A DNA stretch of 64,000 nucleotides from Sophora flavescens (lineage: Eukaryota > Streptophyta > Magnoliopsida > Fabales > Fabaceae), in the NCBI GenBank assembly GCA_030762895.1, contig CM061070.1, positions 107,683,554-107,747,553 of the forward strand, in the 5' to 3' direction. The translations under genes were made by a program, and so were the position numbers. Shown here one piece after another: positions 1 to 11,941 of the stretch; the stretch's first letter is position 1, and every line of letters starts with the position of its first letter. The notes beneath the pieces were generated by a model. It worked only from the letters and a program-made list of their open reading frames with translations. It did not search any database and was not told the DNA's origin.

Positions 1-176
1 ATTTACTTTCGGAACTACATATTGTTGAAATTAATTTCATCCGAAATATAATTATAAAACTTTTTCCCTCATGCATCAATTAACATAAATAAAAGAAACG
101 TAAGTAAAACAAGAGATACAGAATAACTTATATATATATATATATTAAACATAAGGCCTTCTTGGAGACAGACCAC
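1..176. other. Left flank of the copia element, unassigned
   Basis: AT-rich sequence with a short TA run near 131-145 and no coding potential. It is probably the continuation of the old gypsy-like sequence that resumes at 11942, because the copia element was inserted here. Bases 172-176 (accac) form the left side of a slightly decayed 5-bp target duplication; the right copy at 11942-11946 reads gccac. Confidence 0.4.
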
Positions 177-1728
177 TGTTGGAACCAAAATGGTTCTGGC
201 TTATTTAATCTCTAGGTTTTGATGTTAACAAAATGATTAAATTTGCGTGACAAAGTGTTAGTTGAGATCTAACAAGTGAGTTCAGTTTATGCAGGAATAT
301 CCAAAATAACATAAGGTATACAATGCTTGGACTCTTGCAAAGAATTACCCGTCCAAATGTTATTTAAACTGTTTATATTTTAATCGATAAGTAGATTGGC
401 TTTATTTAGTAGATGATGCTATAAATGAATACCTAAATAACTTGTTACGTACAGCAAGTCCAAAGACTTGAAAATAAGCGTGTCCATCTTGCCACGTCAG
501 CAGACGAGTGCTATCCTTGAAACTCAAGTATACATCCATAGTGCCTAACTAAAATTCAGCAAAAGTCCATGTACCACGTCATTGGATGGAGTTTCTCTAA
601 GGACTTAGAAAGTCCAAAGACTTGTGTGGACGAGCGCTTCTGCCACATCAGTGGACGAGCAGAAATAAAATCTTGTGTAGATGCGTCCTTAAACTAAGTG
701 CCTGTATACGGTTCTATATCTTTACTACCTTGAATATGATTTAATGCAATCTGGTCCACGAGAATTTATTTCAAATGAATATTTGTTCTTCCCATTTGTT
801 TTTATCTGATTTAATGTCTTGTTTCCTTTGAGAAAATTCATAGTACTATCACGAAAATACAAAAATTAAAAAGTACAATTGGAATTGCAAAACGATCTGT
901 ACGATGACATCTTTATTGCTGAACAAAAGCTGGGTTATACACAAAGGAGGAAATAAAGTTTTTAAGGTACAATTGCTCAGAACAGTGAGCCTCCGTTTTG
1001 TGATTTTATGATAACCAAAGATGTTTTTCAACACGGCCAAAATCAAGCTATCAGTCTCAACGGATATCATGCATTTAATGCTATCTCTATAATGGTACTT
1101 TTCAAATAATCGTTGAAGATTTACAAGAGAAGTTGAAGACCACTATATATGTAGAAGGTCTCGAGCACTGAAGAACAAATTTTTCCATTTGAACATTTTG
1201 CAAGATATTCAAAGCTCATATTCCCTTTGTAAAGTAAAAGTCTGTAATTCTTAAGGATTGAGTATTTGTAAAAATATTCAGTAGATCTTAAACCTTCATA
1301 CCCTCACATGTAGTGAGTTAGAAAGATCTTAGAAAAATCCCTATGATAGAGTTAAAGCCTGAAGAGGCTTGGCAAGAAAGCAATACTTGTAGCCTGGAGA
1401 GGTGAAGAATACTTGTTGTGGAAACTATTTGGAAATAGTGGAGAAAATCCTTCAAGTAGAAGGGACTGGACGTAGCTCTTGGTTGGAAAAGAGTGAACCA
1501 GGATAAAATACCTGAGTGAATTTTCTATCCCTTATCTTTTACAGTTCTATTTATTTTTTACTAACTGTGGGATTTGATTTTGGTTTTGTTAATCTTTTAA
1601 AAAGGATTTCTTGTGTGCTTAATCTTTTTATCTTCTGCTTGTGAAAAAGTTTCTCAAAAAGGGTTTTTGCAAAAATAATTAACAAACACAATCCAACCCC
1701 CTTCTTGTGTTTGCATGTGCCAACTTCA
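177..1728 (+). repeat. Left LTR of the copia element
   Basis: Direct repeat of 10369-11941, starting TGTTGGAACC and ending CCAACTTCA, followed directly by the primer-binding site. U3 carries two similar motifs, gccacgtcagcagacgag near 490 and gccacatcagtggacgagc near 641. Both contain ACGTCA- or ACATCA-like cores of the kind bound by plant bZIP factors (inference). A TATA box lies at 1144. Confidence 0.93.
1144..1151 (+). promoter_or_regulatory. TATA box of the left copia LTR
   Basis: TATATATG within ccactatatatgtag, conserved at the same place in the right LTR (11357-11364). It sits about two thirds into the LTR, as expected for the U3/R boundary, so transcription would start roughly 30 bases downstream. 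Confidence 0.6.
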
Positions 1729-1730
1729 GT

Positions 1731-1742
1731 TGGTATCAGAGC
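1731..1742 (+). promoter_or_regulatory. Primer-binding site, initiator tRNA-Met type
   Basis: TGGTATCAGAGC begins two bases after the left LTR ends. This is the standard complement to the 3' end of plant initiator tRNA-Met used by most copia elements. Confidence 0.9.
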
Positions 1743-1799
1743 TCAGCCTTGACAGGGTTGAGCATCTAACAAGTGCTTAGGCAGTACGATCCTACAATC

Positions 1800-3411
1800 A
1801 TGGATGCAGAAGGACAAGCTATCGACAGACCCCCTCTCTTTGATGGAACTATTATGATTGTTGGAAAAAGAGGATGATGTCATTCTTGGAAGCACAGAAT
1901 GATGACATCTGGGAACTAATAGAAAATGGCTACACTTAGCCAAGGAGTGAAGCTGGAGCTACAGTGCCTAGAGCTGAATGGACTCAAGAGCAGAAAAACC
2001 AACATCAACTAAACTTGAAAGCTAAGTACTATCTCATGTGTGCTATCACCAGATCTGAGCATGACAAGGTTCATAGTTGCAACACAGCTAAAGAAATCTG
2101 GGATACTCTTCCACTAGCTCATGAAGGTTCCTCACAAGTGAAGGAATCAAAGATAAGCATGCTGGTTCACTAGTATGAGCTATTCAAGATTGCAGATCAT
2201 GAAACTATAGATCAGATGTTTGGAAGATTCCAAACAATCACCAACAGTCTCAGGTCTCTTGGAAAGGTCTATGAGAACAGAGATCATGTGAGAAAAATTT
2301 TGAGAAGTTTCTCAAAGCAGTGGAGACCTAAGGTAACTGTTATCCAGGAAGCAAAGAATCTGAATACTCTTTCTCTGGAAGAGCTTCTGGGTTCATTAAA
2401 AGTTCATGAACTTGAACTTAATGAAGAGGAAAACTCCAGAAAAGGAAAGTCCATTGCCTTAAAGGCCAAGAAAGCTAGTTTCTCAAAGGTGCTTAAAGTT
2501 GCTGAGTCGTCAGATGAAGCTGATTCATCAAATAATGAAGATGACTCAGATGAGGATGAACTATATTTCATCTCCAAAAAAATCCAACACACGTGGAGAA
2601 AGAAAGGTGGATTCAGAAGGAAGCAGTTCAACAAAAAATACTCTAAGGAGAAGTCAGATTCCAAGGAGAAAGGCCCACCCCTGTGCTTTGAATGTAAGAA
2701 ACCAGGACACTTCAAAGTTGACTGCCCAGAGCTGAAGGAGAAAAAGAAATTCTTCAAAAAGAAGAAATGATTTATGGCTACATGGGAGGATCTTGACCTA
2801 TCTTCTTCAGATGAAGAAGATGAAGCAGGAGAAGAAGCGAACATTTGCTTCATGGCTGACACTGCATTAGAAAGTGAATTCACTGATGCTGAGGTAATGG
2901 ACTCTGATCCATCCACTATTCAAACTGTTTTTGATGAATTGCTGTATGAATCATGCATACCGTCTAAAGAGTATAAGAGTCTCAAAAAGAAGTTTATTAA
3001 ACTTTCTAGAGATTATGATAGGGTCTGCATAGTAAATCAAAACCTTAAGGATGAGAATGAAACATTAAAATCAAACAATGTTAGTCTGGCTGACAAGACT
3101 AAGTGTAAGTCTAATAGCTCTTGTGAAGTTGAACAACTGAAACAAGATGTGACATACTTGACAGACTCTGTCAAAAGCGGTTTGGTAGCTCAGATAAATT
3201 AAACCTTATATTAAGATATTCTAGATCACTACGTGACAAATCTGACATTGGTTATAATAAAGAGAAGCAAGATGCATCTCTGAATAAGCAAAAAGTTCAT
3301 ACACAATATAAGGCTTCTAAAGTCCGTCCACAACATACTAAGTCAAAACCAAGCCCTTCCAATACTTACTGCAAAGTATGTGGAAAAAGTGGGCATGTGT
3401 CATCTAAATGC
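1800..3411 (+). pseudogene. gag: Sirevirus gag (broken)
   Basis: Encodes the capsid/nucleocapsid part of the element. The natural start is probably the ATG at 1800, just after the primer-binding site; that frame closes within about 25 codons, and gag-like sequence continues in another frame (1964-2173, 2216-2770, 2774-3202), separated by stop codons. A Lys/Ser-rich acidic stretch is followed by a CCHC zinc knuckle at 2684-2725 (C-x2-C-x4-H-x4-C, with CFEC and GHFKVDC). A second CCHC knuckle, CKVCGKSGHVSSKC, lies at 3370-3411 in yet another frame just ahead of the protease. Two knuckles fit Sirevirus Gag. The region between 2780 and 3200 is acidic and probably coiled-coil. No part can give a full-length product. 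Confidence 0.85.
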
Positions 3412-6400
3412 ATACATAACAAGCATGCAAAGCATTCACGACCTATGATCACTAACAAGAAAGGACCCAAGCCAATTTGGGAACCTAAAGATAAGATAAT
3501 CCCTGTTGCAAATCTGCTTAACAACAGGAAAGAAACAGAAGTCCTAGTACTTAGACAGTGGGTGCTCACGACACATGACAGGAGAAAGGTATATGTTTCA
3601 CGACCTTAGACCCAAAGATGGTGGCTGGGTCACTTTTGGAGGAAACCAAAAAGGAAATATCATTGGCATAGGTAAAATCGGTAAACATCCTTTTCCCTCA
3701 ATTGATAATGTTCTGTTAGTAAATGGTCTTAAACACAATCTGCTTAGCATTAGTCAATTATGTGACAGTGGGTTTGCTGTTTCATTTAATAAGAATATGT
3801 GTTCTGTCAAGAAAGCTGATGGATCACTCTTATTCACTGCCCAGAGGCAAAAAAATATGTAAGATTGACTTAGAGGACCCCTCAAATCAAAGTGTCTCAT
3901 GTCTAGTGTCCATTGAGGATGAATGATGGATTTGGCACAAAAGGTTGGGTCATGTAAGTTTGAGATTAATCTCAAAACTGAAAAAGCATAACCTTGTAAG
4001 AGGTCTACCAAACCTTATTTTCAAATCTGATGCTCTCTGTGATGCATGTCAGAAGGGAAAACAAGTCAAAGGTTCCTTTGAATCTAAGAATGTTGTTAGT
4101 ACCAACAGACCACTAGAATTGCTACACCTTGATCTCTTTGGTCCAACAAGGACTGCCTCTGTCAGTGGTAAGAAATATGGTCTTGTCATAGTGTACGACT
4201 ACACTAGATGGACATGGGTTATGTTCCTTACTCACAAGGATGAGTCATTCAAGGTCTTTTATGTATTCTGCAAACGTGTACAGAATGAAAATGGCATGTG
4301 TATAGCTTCAATTAGAAGTGATCATGGGGGAGAATTTGTCAATGAGCTATTCCATGAGTTTTGTGAAGAAGGTGGTATTCAACACAACTTCTCAATACCA
4401 AGAACACCATAGTAAAATGGTGTGGTAGAGAGAAAGAACAGATCTCTTCAAGAGATGGCTAGGACTATGCTCAATGACAATTCTGTCCCTAAGCACTTCT
4501 AGGATGAAGCTGTGAACACTGCCTGCTACATTCAGAACAGAATATACATTAGACCTATTCTGAATAAGACTCCTTATGAATTGTGGAAAGGTAGAAAACC
4601 CAAAATTTCATACTTTCACCCTTTCGGATGTAAATGTTACATTTTGAACACAAAAGATCAACTTGGTAAATTTGATGCTAAGATAGATAATGGAATTCTA
4701 CTAGGATTTTCTGAAACTTCAAAAGGTTTTAGAGTTTATAATTCTAGAACTTTAGTTGTATAAGAATGTATTCATTTAAAATTTGATGACAAACAGCCAG
4801 AGACTATCAGAGCTAGATGAAGCTTTTGCAGATCTTGATCTAAATATCTCAGGAGAGAAACCAGAAATCAAGTCTGATATCCAAGTAGACGACACTTCTC
4901 AACAACAACCAGAAACGTCTATCTCTCAACAGGAAAATGCTCAGAAATCTTGGTATTTCAGAAACTACCATCCTCAAGATCAAATCATTTGTGACCCCAA
5001 TGACAAGCTAAGAACTAGGTCAAGCTTTAGAGAACAAAGTAATTCTGCTCTTGTCTCTGAATATGAACCGAAGACAGTGGACGAAGCTCTACTGGATGAA
5101 GGATGGATTCTTGCTATGCAAGAAGAGCTAAATCAGTTTGAAAGAAGTGAAGTTTGGACACTTGTACCCCTTCCTGAAGACAAGTCAGTCATTGAAACAA
5201 AGTGGGTCTATAGAAACAAGCTTGATGAAGATGGTAAGGTTGTGAGAAAGACTTGTTGCTCAAGGCTACTCGCAAGAAGAAGGTATTGACTACACTGAAA
5301 CTTTTGCACCGGTTGCTAGACTCAAAGCTATAAGAATTTTAATATCGTTTGCTGCACATCATAGCTTTATGCTTTTTCAAATGGATGTTAAAAGTGCCTT
5401 CTTAAATGGCTTTATTAATGAAGAAGTATATGTCATGCAACCTCCTGGCTTTGAAAATACCAATCACCCTGAACATGTTTATAAGCTTAAGAAAGCACTG
5501 TATGGACTTAAACAAGCTCCTAGAGCTTGGTACGATAGGTTAAGTTCATTTCTCATGGAAAGTGGTTTTAACAGAGGAAAAGTGGATACAAATCTATTTA
5601 GAAAGTCTATTAAGTCAGATTTCATTATAGTAAAGATTTATGTTGATGATATCATTTTCGGTGCTACTAATGAATCTCCGTACAAGGAATTCTCTAAGTT
5701 AATGCAGAAAGAATTTGAAATGAGCATGATGGGAGAACTTAAATTCTTTCTTGGACTTAAAGTTAAACAGTCTATGGAGGAGGTGTACATCCATCAGACT
5801 AAGTATACAAAGGAACTTATAAAGTGGTTTAAGATGAATGATTGTAAACCAATGAATACTCCTATGCATCCCACTTCAATACTGAACAAAGATGATAAAG
5901 AGAAAAAGGTAGATCAAAAGGTATATAGAGGTATGATAGGATATCTTTTATATTTGACCGCGTCTAGGCCTGATATAATGTTTAGTGTTTGCTTATGTGC
6001 TCGTTTTCAATCTGATCCTAGAGAATCTCATCTCATCTAAGAGAATATTTAGATATTTAAAAGGTACTACTAATCTGGGCTTGTGCTTTAAGAAAAATGA
6101 TGATTACAGATTAGTTGGTTTTTGTGATGCTGACTATGCTGGAGATAGAATTGAAAGAAAAAGAACCAGTGGAGTATGTCACTTCATTGGAGCTAACCTA
6201 GTATCACGGTCAAGCAAAAGGCAAAGTACCATTTCTCTATCAATTGGTGATGCGGAATACATATCAGCTGCAAGCTGCTGCTCACAACTTCTATGGATCA
6301 AACACCAATTGGAGGACTACAATGTATTTGTAAGTAGTATTCCACTTATGTGTGATAATATTGCTGCAATCAAATTTTCTAAGAATCCAATATTGCATTC

Positions 6401-6578
6401 TAGAGCTAAGCATATAGAAATCAAACATCATTTTATTAGGGATTATGTGCAAAAAGGTGTGTTTGATGTTCAACTTGTAGATACTGACCATCAATGGGCA
6501 GATATCTTCACTAGACCTCTTGCTGAGGACAGATTTATCTTTATAAGAAAGCATTTGAATATGTTGTATGTGGATTGA
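3412..6578 (+). pseudogene. pol: Copia pol: protease, integrase, RT, RNase H (broken)
   Basis: Domain order is that of Ty1/copia. Protease: the active-site Asp-Ser-Gly is at 3554-3562, in a different frame from the preceding gag. Integrase: HKRLGH (from 3936) and a C-x2-C pair form the HHCC finger; catalytic Asp at 4131 and 4320 and Glu at 4428 give D35E spacing. RT: FLNGFINEEVYV-like and ALYGLKQAPRAWY motifs, with YVDD at 5639-5650. RNase H: GFCDADYAGD and a CDN motif, ending at the TGA at 6576. Breaks: frame changes near 3553, 3845, 5265 and 6030, and stops at 3924, 4410, 4413, 4500 and 4761. The two adjacent stops at 4410-4415 lie immediately before the catalytic Glu. The copy is inactive. 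Confidence 0.93.
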
Positions 6579-7017
6579 GCTAGTATATTTATTGTTAATT
6601 TGGTCGTCCATTGCATGTTTTCTCTGCATGTCCACTAGTCATGACGTCCAGAGCACGTGGAATCTACGTGTCCACTACATATGTCTTTATGCGTCCACTC
6701 TTAATCTTGTGTGCACTCGTCCTTGCACACATTTATTGCTTATATTAATTTGTCCTTGAACACATTTATATAAAACTCTTCTTTTCCCTTACCGAGTCAG
6801 CTACTTTCATCAATCCCATTGTAACTTTTTACTGTCATTTTCCACTTAATGACATGTCTTGTCATTTTTTTTTGGAAACTGTTGTTTTTCAGAAATCTTC
6901 AAAAGTAACCTCTTTCCCTCTGAAAAAATTTTCGCGTCTCTTCATCATCAACCTCTCTCTCCGAATCTTTCGAACTCTCTATCTCCCTTGTTCTTCCAAA
7001 ACTCATCTTACTCAACA
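6579..7017 (+). other. pol to env-like spacer of the Sirevirus
   Basis: This stretch has no conserved coding sequence. It is rich in GTCCAC-type motifs that resemble the LTR U3 repeats. The last ~120 bases are pyrimidine-rich (cctctctctccg, cactctct-like) and look like an mRNA leader ending at the ATG at 7018. A TATA-like box lies at 6767. Confidence 0.5.
6767..6774 (+). promoter_or_regulatory. Candidate internal TATA box upstream of the env-like ORF
   Basis: TATATAAA in the context acatttatataaaactc, about 245 bases before the env-like start and followed by a pyrimidine-rich leader. The env-like ORF is not in frame with pol and has its own leader, so an internal promoter is a reasonable inference. 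AT-rich DNA produces such boxes by chance. Confidence 0.35.
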
Positions 7018-9929
7018 ATGGCTTCAACCTCTACTCCCATGCCTGCTTTTGCAACTGATACTATGTCCATATCTGTGGAACATCACTTCAATTTTGGAAT
7101 TCTACAAGAATACAATCTGGATGTGAGTAAATTCATTAACGCTGCTGGTTGGGATGGAATCTTCTTGGAAAAGGTCTCAGTGTATATCGATTTGATAAGG
7201 GAATTCTGGAGAAGACCAAAGATCTTTGAAACAGAAGTTGTTGGGTTTGTACTGGGAAGGAAAGTGATAATATCAGTGAAAACCATCTCTGATGCGATTG
7301 CTTGTGCTCAAGAAGGATTGGTCTTCACGAAGAACTGGGAAGAAGACCTAGGTGGTCCAGAGACAATTGCTGTTACTCTAATGAGGCAAGACAGCGTGAG
7401 AACTCATTCTTGGAAATCCTTTGAGATGAAAGATCACATCAGGATTCTTCACCAAATCCTGACCAAGGTGGTGCTCCATAAGATTGGCTCTAAGGACAAT
7501 TTATCAGCTCTTCACAAGTTCTGTCTTTGCCATCTGGTTTTTGAAACCAAGATTAACTTACCATGTATCATGTTTCATCGTTTCAAAGATGCCATTACCA
7601 ACAGAGAATCTGCTTCTCACATTACTTTCACTCATCTTTTGTCAAAAATTCTCAAGCAGCAAGGCGTGTACGATATTCTAAGTGCAAAGCCTAAGGATGA
7701 ACAAGAATGATTCCTTCGTGAGAAAGGGTTGCAACTCAGTGGCATGCAACTCAGCACATATGAGCAAGTGGAGTTGGAAAAGCTTGAAGAGAAAATGAAG
7801 ATTAAGGAAGAATCACTTGAAGCCAACGAAGCTGCAATCCTTGGTTTCAAGAAAGGAACCAAGAGGAAGACTGTGGCTGTGAGGCAACCCATTCCTAAGA
7901 AGACTACTAGAGGATCTGTCCCCTCTATCTTCAGGTGCTACTCTTCCACCTCCACCAAAAAGGGCAAGGAAAGTCATCATGACTGAAGAAGAAGATGATG
8001 ATGAAGTACCTATCGCTGCCATTCTAGAAAAACAAGCTGCTGCTGTTGCTGTTGCTGGTCTTATTGCCAAGAAGAAGAGGCAACTGGCAAAGAGGGCTAG
8101 AACAACCTTGGCTTCTGAGGTAGTAATCTCTGCTGATGACCCTCTTAGGTTAGCAGTAGATGAATTAGTGTCTAATTTGAGAACTCGTGATGATAATATC
8201 TCTGCTCTACATGATGTAGATGATGTTTATGTCCCTACCCTGCCACAATCACCACCCTCAACTCTAACGCATATAGACAATAGCATTACCATCGGAACCC
8301 CCTTTCCAAAACCCTTGAAAACTTTGTTTCCACCCATAATTCCCCCTTCCACTCTCTATACTGGCAAATCTGAGAATTGGGCCAAAGTACAGAGAGAATG
8401 GAAAATACTTTTCCACACCATTCCACAAGAACCAGAACTCATTCTAACTAAATGGTATCCCCTGGTTGAGTATGAGTATGAACCCCTCAACATCTATCCA
8501 TACTGGGTCAACCCTGAACCCCACACTCTAACTGGCCCATTCCCTTCCCAAATGTTCAATGAACATGGACCTCTCCTCACCCACCTTCCCCAACAAAGTT
8601 TCCCTGCCAGAAAAATCTACCCCAACCAAGTGACACTTCCACCCCTTAAACCATTCACTGATGGAGTAGAGAGAGTTGTAATATCCGGCACTGCACGATC
8701 CCGACAAGAAGGATCTTGGGAGTGTTCTCGAGAAAATAGCCGGATCCTTCAGGAAAATTCCTTTTGTCATGGACAAGACTACAAAATGGATGACTTTCAA
8801 ACACCCAAGAGTATATGGAGCTGATGTTGAGCAGTTTGTGGACACTCTCATGTATGAGATGTTGAAATGGGAATTCAGCCACTTCAGAGCAGACAGAATT
8901 GCACGATTTGTCCCTCCAACCTGGTTAAGACACTCCACTTCTACAAATGTTGGAGTCAAGCCCTATAAGATTTGTCCTAGGTTGTCAATGATTGATCTAA
9001 ACAAGGACAAGGACAGGAAGCATCCAAGGCACAAAGGAAAGATGGCAGTAGTTGAAGACATTATGCTGGATTTCAATTTGGAACCCTTTAACCACTCACA
9101 GATGGATTACATTTAAACTTTGCCAATTGAGATGGTCACTGAGGCTAATTATGGAGGAGCTTTCTGGCAATCCCACTTGATTCACTACACAAGAGAAGCC
9201 TCCACTTCTGGCCTGACTGCTGAAGAGAAGAAGGAAACTCCAAAATTCAGAGGCAGATGTGGACTCTCTCGTGTCAGATATCTGATCTTCAAGGATATGT
9301 GGGGTCTGCCAATAACCAGCCTTGATGTGGAAATTCCTAATCCAATTCACTGGGCAAAGGATATCCCTGAGCCAATTCTACAATATGCTTTTGCCACAGC
9401 TTCAACCTCATCCTCTGAGCATACAACTGAAGAATTAATTGTAGAAGGCCCCGAGCTGAATGTTGAAATCTTCTCAAAAGCTGATTCTGAACATTCAACT
9501 CCCTTAGCTGATGCCGTTGCTGTTGCTACTGTTAAGCCAACTCTGACAGAGCAGTTTGATGAGTTCTGTGCTTCTAAGCAAGGTGCTGAGTCTGCTAAGA
9601 CATCTTCTCAACCATTAGCTCTTACTATGGTTCATCCACCAGCCCAAGCTCAAGACACTATCTCAGACTCTGCTGAGAGATCAAGACAATTATCCTTGAC
9701 ACCAAATCTTGAGGACATCATTGGAAGAATTGTTGATGATAAGGTTGGTAAGATAGTTGAAAAGAAGACAGAGCAGATGGCACAACAGATTGAGGAAACG
9801 GTACAAAAGCAAGTTCAAGATACCTTGGCCCCTACAAATGCTATGGTGACTCAAATGCTGGCCTTATTAATGGATTTTCAGAAAAGCAAAAATCCAAACC
9901 AACCCCCTCCACCACCTCCTTCTTCCTAA
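7018..9929 (+). pseudogene. Sirevirus env-like third ORF (broken)
   Basis: The ORF lies between pol and the right LTR, as in SIRE1 and related Sireviruses whose third ORF has been called env-like; the true function of that ORF is not established. The start at 7018 (MASTSTPMPA) is preferred over the upstream in-frame ATG at 6859 because it follows a leader-like tract in good context (acaATGgc). The product begins with a globular region of ~230 residues, then a Lys/Glu-rich helix, an acidic and Lys-rich linker near 7980-8100, a Pro-rich middle, a predicted coiled coil near 9710-9830 (VDDKVGKIVEKKTEQ) and a Pro-rich end. I see no clear signal peptide or transmembrane anchor at the start chosen. 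Breaks: stop at 7708, frame changes near 7950 and 8790, stop at about 9114. Confidence 0.75.
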
Positions 9930-10368
9930 AATCTCTTCTTTCTTATTTTTTTTGCTGACTATGATGGTCCACTCCTTTTACCTTTTTGTCTGATAAAAAA
10001 AAAGGGGGAGAAAACAAAGAGATTAATTAAATTTTATATACAGAGTTTTTGTTTGAAAATGAATATATTTTTGTCTGCTTAAGTTTAATCTATTCATCTT
10101 TTTGATACATTGCCTTGACTTCTTATGCCTAAATTTTGTCTAAAGTAAATTACGCTCTGATACTGGTTTGATCTGGTTATTCACATATGTTTGATAGGCT
10201 TCTATCATGTTCTGATAACTTATATCATCTTGCAAATAAGACTTAGTTTTATATGCCTTAACTGCTTTGATATGATGAATGCGATATCTTAGGGGGAGCC
10301 TTGCAAACTCTCTTAGACTTTGCTATTTAAATTTAATCAGTTTTTGTCATCATCAAAAAGGGGGAGAT
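9930..10368 (+). promoter_or_regulatory. 3' region with repeated polypurine tracts
   Basis: Three G-run tracts occur: 9995-10010 (A-run then GGGGGAG), 10290-10297 (AGGGGGAG) and 10355-10366 (AAAAAGGGGGAG), the last two bases before the right LTR. The final one is the functional plus-strand primer by position. Multiplied polypurine tracts between the env-like ORF and the 3' LTR are a described Sirevirus trait. Confidence 0.75.
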
Positions 10369-11941
10369 TGTTGGAACCAAAGTGGTTCTGGTTTATTTAA
10401 TCTCTAGGTTTTGATGTAACAAAAGGATTAAATTTGCTTGGAAAGTGTTAGTTGAGATCTAACAAGTGAGTTCAGTTTATGCAGGAATATCCAAAATAAT
10501 ATAAGGTATACAATGCTTGGACTCTTGCAAAGAATTACCCGTCCAAAGGTTATTTAAATTGTTTATATTTTAATCGATAAGTAGATTGGCTTTATTTAGT
10601 AGACGAGGCTATAAATGAATACCTAAATAACTTGTTAGGTACAGCAAGTCCAAAGACTTGAAAATAAGCGCGTCCATCTTGCCACGTCAGCAGGCGAGTG
10701 GTATCCTTGAAACTCAAGTATACATCCATAGTGCCTAACTAAAATTCAGTAGAAGTCCATAGTGCCTTGTCATTGGACGGAGTTTCTCTAAGGACTTAGC
10801 AAGTCCAAAGACTTGTGTGGACGAGCGCTTTTGCCACATCAGTGGATGAGCAGAAATAAAATCTTGTGTAGATGAGTTCTTAAACTAAGTGCCTGTAGAC
10901 AGTTCTATATCTTTACTACCTTGAATATGATTTAATGCAATCTGGACCACGATGAATTTATTTCAAATGATTGATATTTATTTCAAATGGATATTTGTTC
11001 TTCCCATTTGTTTTTATTCGATTTAATGTCTTATTTCTTTTGAGAAAATTCATAGTACTATCAAAGAAATAAGAAAAAGCAAAAATTACAATTGGAATTG
11101 CAAAATGATTTGTACGATGACATCTTTATTGCTGAACAAAAGCTGGGTTATACACAAAGGAGGAAAAAAAGTTTTTAAGGTACAATTGCTCAGAACAGTG
11201 AGCCTCCATTTTGTGATTTTATGATAACAAATGATGCTTTTCAACACGGCCAAAATAAAGCTATAAGTATCAACAGATATCATGCATTTAATGCTATCTC
11301 TATAACGGGACTTTTCAAATAACCGTTGAAGATTTACAAGAGAAGTTGAAGACCACTATATATGTAGAAGGTCTAGAGCACTGAAGAACAACTTTTTCCA
11401 TTTGAACATTTTTCAAGATATTCAAAGCTCATATTCCCTTTGTAAAGCAAAAGTCTGTAATTCTTAAGGATTGAATATTTGTAAAAATATTCAGTAGATC
11501 TTAAACCTTCATACCCTCACATATAGTGAGTTAGAAAGATCTCAGAAAAATCCCTGTGATAGAGTTAGAGCCTGAAGAGACTTTGCAAGAAAGCAATACT
11601 TGTAGCCTGGAGAGGTGAAGAATACTTGTTGTAGAAACTATTTGGAAATAGTGGAGAAAATCCTTCAAGTAGAAGGGACTGGACGTAGCTCTTGGTTGGA
11701 AAAGAGTGAACCAGGATAAAATACCTGAGTGAATTTTCTACCCCTCATCTTTTACAGTTTTATTTATTTTTTACTAACTGTCGGATTTGATTTTGGTTTT
11801 GTTAATCTTTTAAAAATGATTTCTAGTGTGCTTAATCTTTTTATCTTCTACTTGTGAAAAAGTTTCTCAAAAAGGGTTTTTGTGGAAATAATTAACAAAC
11901 ACAATTCAACCCCCTTCTTGTGTTTTCCTGTGCCAACTTCA
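10369..11941 (+). repeat. Right LTR of the copia element
   Basis: Direct repeat of 177-1728 with scattered substitutions and small indels, starting TGTTGG directly after a polypurine tract and ending CCAACTTCA. Its TATA box is at 11357-11364. The sequence after it (gccac) is the right half of the likely target duplication. Confidence 0.93.

Larger units (their letters stand above)
177..11941 (+). mobile_element. Sirevirus-type Ty1/copia retrotransposon, full-length but decayed
   Basis: Two long direct repeats (177-1728 and 10369-11941) start with TGTTGG and end with CA. Between them lie a primer-binding site matching initiator tRNA-Met, gag with zinc knuckles, and pol in copia order (protease, integrase, RT, RNase H). 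A third ORF follows pol, and polypurine tracts precede the right LTR. Flanking 5-mers accac and gccac look like a target duplication with one change. An ~11.8 kb length, ~1.5 kb LTRs, an extra env-like ORF and repeated polypurine tracts are established hallmarks of the Sirevirus lineage (for example SIRE1 of soybean); assignment here is by those features. All reading frames carry stops or frameshifts, so it is not autonomous. The two LTRs differ at several sites within their first 90 bases, which suggests an old insertion. Confidence 0.93.

Noticed and set aside
2404..2916. 170-codon ORF on the minus strand opposite gag
   Set aside because: Its Ser-rich content is the reverse of the Glu/Lys/Asp-rich gag codons; it is a shadow frame.
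7018..9929. Reading the env-like ORF as proof of an infectious retrovirus
   Set aside because: The frame is broken in several places, no membrane anchor is evident, and an envelope role for this ORF class is unproven.
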